Below are positions 60,318-64,000 of a stretch of DNA of 64,000 bases, in pieces. Every line of letters begins with the position of its first letter. Position 1 is the first letter of the stretch. A program made the position numbers and the translations under genes. Under the pieces are notes generated by a model. It saw only the letters and a program-made list of their open reading frames with translations. It had not been told where the DNA came from and did no database searches. Source of the DNA: JAHELQ01 sp965603365. Its GTDB lineage: Bacteria > Acidobacteriota > Aminicenantia > UBA2199. The stretch covers positions 1-64,000 of the forward strand of contig CBFDCR010000023.1 of assembly GCA_965603365.1 (NCBI GenBank). Reading direction: 5' to 3'.

Positions 60318-61786
60318 AAATGGTTCAGTAACATTTCATAATCTTCTGCCGTAAATTGATGAAATGCCGCCAGGTCTTTCACCGTGGGCGTAACGGAGGC
60401 CACCTCGGACAGGAAGTAGATCGACTCTCCTCGACGGCGCCGCCATTCGATATCCCGGCTGATATCGTCAAGGCTAAAACCCCGGCCCAGCCGCCAATCC
60501 AGGATGATGACGCCCCGAAGGGCAAAATAGGGAATATAGATCTTGCCGTACGCATACGCGCCCCGGCCGGCACCGGCAATGACGATGGTGGCATTTTGGG
60601 GGGTCTTCTCAAAGATCGACTGGCTCAGCCCATACCGGTGATTGTTTTCGATCCGGCTGTTGGGCCGAACCGTGGTGAAGAAATTAAGAAGAAAAACAAC
60701 AATCACCAGGCAGGCAGTCCCTATCCGGGCCGCGGTTTGCCGTTTTGCCCGGGCCGATACCATCACCACCAGGATCAGGAAGGGGATGAGGGGGATCAGC
60801 TTAAATTCTGTGGCCCGGGTCATCCAGAAGGCGAAAAACAGGAAAAAGGGCAATATCCAGAACAGGGATAGATAGAGGAATCTCCTGTCCGTTAAGCGGC
60901 GAGCCCCCCAGGCAACCAGGACGACCAAACCGATGAACAGGGCTGTGGCCATAATATTGAGAAGGGGGCTGCCGGTGAGGATGAGGCTGTTGGCCGATGT
61001 CTCCACCGTAGCCAGCAGGGTTTTGGGGGAGAAGGAATTCCAGCGGCTCAACGGATAGCCGCTGAAAGGGTTGGCCCCAAATAGAACCTCCCGGGCCCAT
61101 TGGGGCAGGGCGATACCGGCGGAGCGGCTTAAGGCCCACAGGGGAACCAACAGGAAGAGGGCATAACTGGCGATGAATAAAATTATTTTTTTGACACCGC
61201 TGCGGCGATAAATCAGGAAGAGAAAAGCGGAGAGACAAATCAGCCCGTTGGTCAGGTGAAAACCGGCAGATAGGGCAAAGAAGAGGGCCGATAATATCAG
61301 CCGCCACCACCGGTTCCGGGATGAGAGCAGGCAGTAGACCCCGGCTAAAATAAAGAACAGCCCCGGCATGTGGACCTCCGCTTCGGTGGCGTAGTACCAG
61401 AACACCGAGGAGAAGGCGATGAGCAGGATGGCGGCGGCTTTATAATAGAAATCGAGAGCCGGGGTAAGGCGATCCACAATTTTGTAAACCAGGATCAGGG
61501 AGAGCAGGCCGAAGAGCAGGGAGAGCATTTGCAGGAAGAAGTACTCTAAGATCGGCACGCCCGACAATGAAGCGGTAAGCTTGTACAGCACAAAGCTAAC
61601 GGGAAAATAGTAAAGATGGTGCGGTTGAATGACCGTTTTTAAATCGTTCTGGATCACGGCGCGGCGCAGGAAGTGGCTGAATACCGTGCCGTCGAAGTCG
61701 TAGTCCACCGGCAGATAGACAATATACATGTAGAGGATGAAGAAAAAAATGCCGAACCATATCCAGCGGCGTGTACCGGGTTTCAT
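60257..61786 (-). CDS. multispanning glycosyltransferase-like membrane protein
   Basis: A 509-residue protein with about ten hydrophobic helices in the first 400 residues (IWFGIFFFILYMYIVYL; LSLLFGLLSLILVYKIV; AAAILLIAFSSVFWYYATEAEVH; and others). The loop around VDYDFDGTVFSHFL with an acidic pair, and EAEVHMPGLFF, resembles the PMT/ArnT-like GT-C family (family 39), which uses polyprenyl-phosphate sugars. The C-terminal 110 residues are a soluble globular region. No sugar gene is adjacent, so the substrate is unknown. Confidence 0.75.
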   Translation of the reverse strand: MKPGTRRWIWFGIFFFILYMYIVYLPVDYDFDGTVFSHFLRRAVIQNDLKTVIQPHHLYYFPVSFVLYKLTASLSGVPILEYFFLQMLSLLFGLLSLILVYKIVDRLTPALDFYYKAAAILLIAFSSVFWYYATEAEVHMPGLFFILAGVYCLLSSRNRWWRLILSALFFALSAGFHLTNGLICLSAFLFLIYRRSGVKKIILFIASYALFLLVPLWALSRSAGIALPQWAREVLFGANPFSGYPLSRWNSFSPKTLLATVETSANSLILTGSPLLNIMATALFIGLVVLVAWGARRLTDRRFLYLSLFWILPFFLFFAFWMTRATEFKLIPLIPFLILVVMVSARAKRQTAARIGTACLVIVVFLLNFFTTVRPNSRIENNHRYGLSQSIFEKTPQNATIVIAGAGRGAYAYGKIYIPYFALRGVIILDWRLGRGFSLDDISRDIEWRRRRGESIYFLSEVASVTPTVKDLAAFHQFTAEDYEMLLNHFHFGESIPLNERYALLPVEE

Positions 61787-61835
61787 CTCTCCATTTTAGT
61801 CAAAGTGGCGAAAAAAAGCAAATGTAAAAAAACAT

Positions 61836-61878
61836 AAGATAACCCGGGAGTTATATCGTATAACCCCCGGGTTATCTT
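61836..61878 (+). other. 43-bp long inverted repeat in a divergent intergenic region
   Basis: Outer arms AAGATAACCCGGG and CCCGGGTTATCTT are a perfect 13-bp pair. The 17-bp interior contains GTTATA-TCG-TATAAC, a perfect 6-bp pair, so the whole element can form a 20-bp stem with one mismatch and a 3-base loop. It lies between divergent starts (61786 and 61987), so it is not a simple terminator of either gene; operator or cruciform are possible. Confidence 0.75.
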
Positions 61879-61929
61879 CTAACGGGCCGATATTTTAAGA
61901 TCCCCATTTATAGGGAATTTTGCAGCATA

Positions 61930-61959
61930 TTTAACCTGGCACCAAAATTGCGATATAAT
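61930..61959 (+). promoter_or_regulatory. promoter of BNR lipoprotein gene
   Basis: TTTAAC (61930-61935), 18 bp, TATAAT (61954-61959). It precedes the ATG at 61987 with ribosome site AAAGGAGTCGCTAC. Confidence 0.6.
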
Positions 61960-61986
61960 TAGTATCAAAGTTAAAGGAGTCGCTAC

Positions 61987-63492
61987 ATGAAACGATTATG
62001 GATGATTTTTTTGATAACGGTTACAGTCTTGATCATAGGGAGCTGCAATCCCGACCAGGGGAACACGCCCAATCCGCCGCCGCCGGAGGAGAATCCCGTT
62101 CCCGTGCTGTCGTCGATGTCGCCCACCACCAGGGCGGCCCACATGCCGGCCTTTAGCCTGACTGTCAAGGGCAGCGATTTTGTGCAAGGCGCCGAAATCG
62201 TGTTTAACGGAGATGAGATGGAGACCACCTTTGTCAGCGATACCGAACTGTACTGTGAGATTGGCCCGGACGACACGCTGGTGGACCCCCAAAACCTGGA
62301 CTGCACCGTTTTGGTGCTGGTGCGCAATCCCTCGCCCGGCGGCGGTGATTCCAATTCCCTGGACTTTTCCATTACCGCCAACCCCGGTTTTACCGAGGCC
62401 GTCAATCTTTCCACAGAGTTCGGCACCACCCAGTGGATGGAACTGCTGGTGACCGATGAGGGCGCCGTGTATGTCTGCCTCAACGAATTTCTTTTAGACG
62501 CGATATATATGAAACGCTCTACAGACGGCGGCCAGACCTGGGAGCCGGCTGCGGCCATAACCGGCGAGAACGATGCCGGTTACGGCCAGCCCTCCCTGGT
62601 GGTCGATAAGGCCGGTAACCTGGATTTCAGCTTCTGTAACTATCTCGGTTGTGAGCAGTTGTGGTTCAAACGCTCCACCGACGGCGGCCAGACCTGGAGT
62701 GCCAGTGTGCCCATCGCCACCGGTTATCCCTTCACCTGCCTGACCTGGACCCCCAGCAGCCTGACCGTGGATTCTGCCGGGAACCTGAGTGTGGTATTTA
62801 ATACTGCCTGGGAAGAGGATGCCTGGGGCCATGTCTATTTCAGCCGTTCATTGGACAACGGTATAACCTGGAGTCCTTATTGGATGCTGTCGCAACCCAA
62901 CAGCGCGGTGAGGCCGCAACTGCGCACCGACAGCCAGGACAATCTCTATCTACTCTGGCATGAGCGAGCATATGTCGCGGGAGGGAGGCGCTGGCGCCTG
63001 GTGCTCCACCGCTCCAGCAACGGCGGTGCCCGCTGGACTGACGGAAAGGTGATCTCCCACAAACCGGGGGAGTTTAACGACTATGCACCTCACTTCGATG
63101 TGGGCGTTGACGATCATCTCCATGTGATCTACTCCTGGAAGACCGCCTTCAATCTCGGCAATCCGCAGCTCTATTTTACCCGCTCTACCGACCGCGGGGC
63201 CACCTGGAATGAGCCGGTCAATATTTCCAACAATAGTTTAAAGAATTATGATCCCTCCCTGGCCTCCGACAGCGCCGGCAATATCAATGTGGCGTGGAGC
63301 CGGGGGGGAGACGTCTATTTTCGCCGCTCCATCGACGGCGGCTTCACCTGGACCGAACCGCTGAATATTTCCCACAATGAGGGGACTTCGTTCGTTCCCT
63401 TCATCGGCGTGGACGCCTCCGGCAATATCAAGGTGGCCTGGAAAGACACCACAGACGGAGGCATCATGGTCTTTTTTTCCCGCAGTTTGTGA
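61987..63492 (+). CDS. lipoprotein with IPT-like and BNR/sialidase-type repeats
   Basis: A 501-residue surface lipoprotein. The signal has a lipobox (VLIIGSC, Cys about 20), followed by a Pro/Glu linker. An IPT/TIG-like beta domain (about 35-135: VPVLSSMSPTTRAAHMPAFS, LTVKGSDFVQGAEIVFNGDE) precedes a six-bladed propeller with Asp-box motifs RSTDGGQTW (twice), RSLDNGITW, RSTDRGATW and RSIDGGFTW. Asp-box propellers occur in sialidases and other secreted sugar-active or binding proteins; catalytic residues of sialidase are not evident. Monocistronic. Confidence 0.88.
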   Translation: MKRLWMIFLITVTVLIIGSCNPDQGNTPNPPPPEENPVPVLSSMSPTTRAAHMPAFSLTVKGSDFVQGAEIVFNGDEMETTFVSDTELYCEIGPDDTLVDPQNLDCTVLVLVRNPSPGGGDSNSLDFSITANPGFTEAVNLSTEFGTTQWMELLVTDEGAVYVCLNEFLLDAIYMKRSTDGGQTWEPAAAITGENDAGYGQPSLVVDKAGNLDFSFCNYLGCEQLWFKRSTDGGQTWSASVPIATGYPFTCLTWTPSSLTVDSAGNLSVVFNTAWEEDAWGHVYFSRSLDNGITWSPYWMLSQPNSAVRPQLRTDSQDNLYLLWHERAYVAGGRRWRLVLHRSSNGGARWTDGKVISHKPGEFNDYAPHFDVGVDDHLHVIYSWKTAFNLGNPQLYFTRSTDRGATWNEPVNISNNSLKNYDPSLASDSAGNINVAWSRGGDVYFRRSIDGGFTWTEPLNISHNEGTSFVPFIGVDASGNIKVAWKDTTDGGIMVFFSRSL

Positions 63493-63534
63493 ATGGGGGT
63501 TGTGGCCCGCAGCATGTTGGAGTAAAATAGCCGG

Positions 63535-64000
63535 GTGAAGTTGACGGATTTTGATTTTGAGCTGCCTGAAGGTAGAATCGCCCGGTTCCCGGCGGACAGA
63601 CGGGACGAATCGCGCTTGATGGTGGTAGAGCGGCAGACCGGCCGGATATCCCACCGTCGATTCGGGGACTTAATCGGTCTGGTGAAGGAGGATGATTTCC
63701 TGGTGATCAACAACTCCCGGGTCGTGCCGGTACGGCTCCTGGGCACGATCGGGGAACGGCTGGTGGAGATCCTGATCACCGGCAGTAATGATGCGGACAA
63801 CCGGGTGTTTGAGGCCCTGGCCCTGCCGGCCAAAAAGTTCAAGCCCGGGGTAAGAGTCACCTTTGGCGGCGATCTCGCTGCCGAGGTGATTGAAATCGGC
63901 AGCCGGGGCAAACGCCGGCTCAGGTTTAACCGGGACCGGTCCACCATCTTAAAACACGGCTATGCCCCCCTGCCCCCCTATATCAAACGGAAAGGCGACG
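63535..64000 (+). CDS. queA: QueA, S-adenosylmethionine:tRNA ribosyltransferase-isomerase (3' end outside window)
   Basis: The first 155 codons are present and the frame is open at the window edge. MKLTDFDFELPEGRIARFPA, DLVKEDD-like segment LVKEDDFLVINNSRVVPVRL, VEILIT and YAPLPPYIKR are diagnostic of QueA. The enzyme transfers the ribose of SAM to preQ1 in tRNA, making epoxyqueuosine. GTG 63535 is the start; GGAG 12 nt upstream is a modest site. It starts 42 nt after the BNR lipoprotein gene. Confidence 0.93.
   Translation, partial: MKLTDFDFELPEGRIARFPADRRDESRLMVVERQTGRISHRRFGDLIGLVKEDDFLVINNSRVVPVRLLGTIGERLVEILITGSNDADNRVFEALALPAKKFKPGVRVTFGGDLAAEVIEIGSRGKRRLRFNRDRSTILKHGYAPLPPYIKRKGD

Overview
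The window looks like a chromosomal segment of an uncultured, signalling-rich anaerobe. The mix of CHAT/TPR proteins, Reg_prop sensors, CFI-box C-termini, many toxin-antitoxin remnants and a dsrC/dsrM/dsrK-like module resembles Candidatus Aminicenantes and its relatives. That assignment is inferred from gene style only; no rRNA or tRNA gene was seen. A conserved housekeeping island (yggS, yggT, divIVA, recA at 30-33 kb, and the 5' part of queA at the right edge) sits among much accessory DNA.

Left region (1-16.5 kb): two neighbouring loci that look like NTP-dependent conflict or signalling systems. Locus A has an AraC-HTH/trypsin fusion whose 5' end lies outside the window, then two tandem giant CHAT-like/STAND ATPase/TPR proteins with 13 and 17 kinesin-light-chain-type repeats, then a pentapeptide-like protein with an intact CHAT protease domain behind its own strong promoter. 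In the two giant proteins the CHAT cysteine is replaced by serine, so the only CHAT domain with an intact His/Cys pair is the last one. Locus B is a compact cassette of a small unknown protein, a second trypsin-like protease paralogous to the first, and a SMEK-domain protein. Between them lie short-period repeat arrays and a PIN toxin-antitoxin pair bracketed by a 29-bp direct repeat. A decayed ParE-type pair follows locus B.

Middle region (17-44 kb): an NtrC-type regulator and a histidine kinase whose 3' ends carry GTCTAAA-NN-TTTAGAC palindromes; a Reg_prop/GGDEF sensor overlapping a prolyl-oligopeptidase/FGE fusion; an AAA-like/PD-(D/E)XK protein; a remnant of a type IIG restriction-methylase; a Yip1 membrane protein; the yggS-yggT-divIVA-recA run; a XRE regulator; a Ser/Thr kinase; a secreted HExxH protein with a CFI-box C-terminus; a PAS/PAS/HK/REC hybrid; and a VWA plus VIT-VWA pair closed by a clear terminator.

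Right region (44-64 kb): an AVAST-like nuclease-STAND protein behind a promoter that suggests leaderless translation; a VapC/Phd pair flanked by palindromic repeats; a 15-unit repeat array; a sulfatase with an in-frame internal deletion; a DUF4143 ATPase; a dsrC-like/dsrM-like/dsrK-like module; a compact RiPP-like operon (61-aa precursor ending in Cys-Ser-Cys and two overlapping radical SAM/SPASM enzymes); two genes truncated tail-to-tail at one junction; a sigma54 activator; a membrane glycosyltransferase-like protein; a BNR-repeat lipoprotein; and queA.

The most unusual recurring signal is a set of four intergenic arrays, at 12.8, 13.1, 29.1 and 49.6 kb. They have unrelated sequences but share a unit length of about 21 bp (two helical turns). 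The strongest candidate systems are the CHAT/trypsin/STAND loci and the radical-SAM peptide operon.
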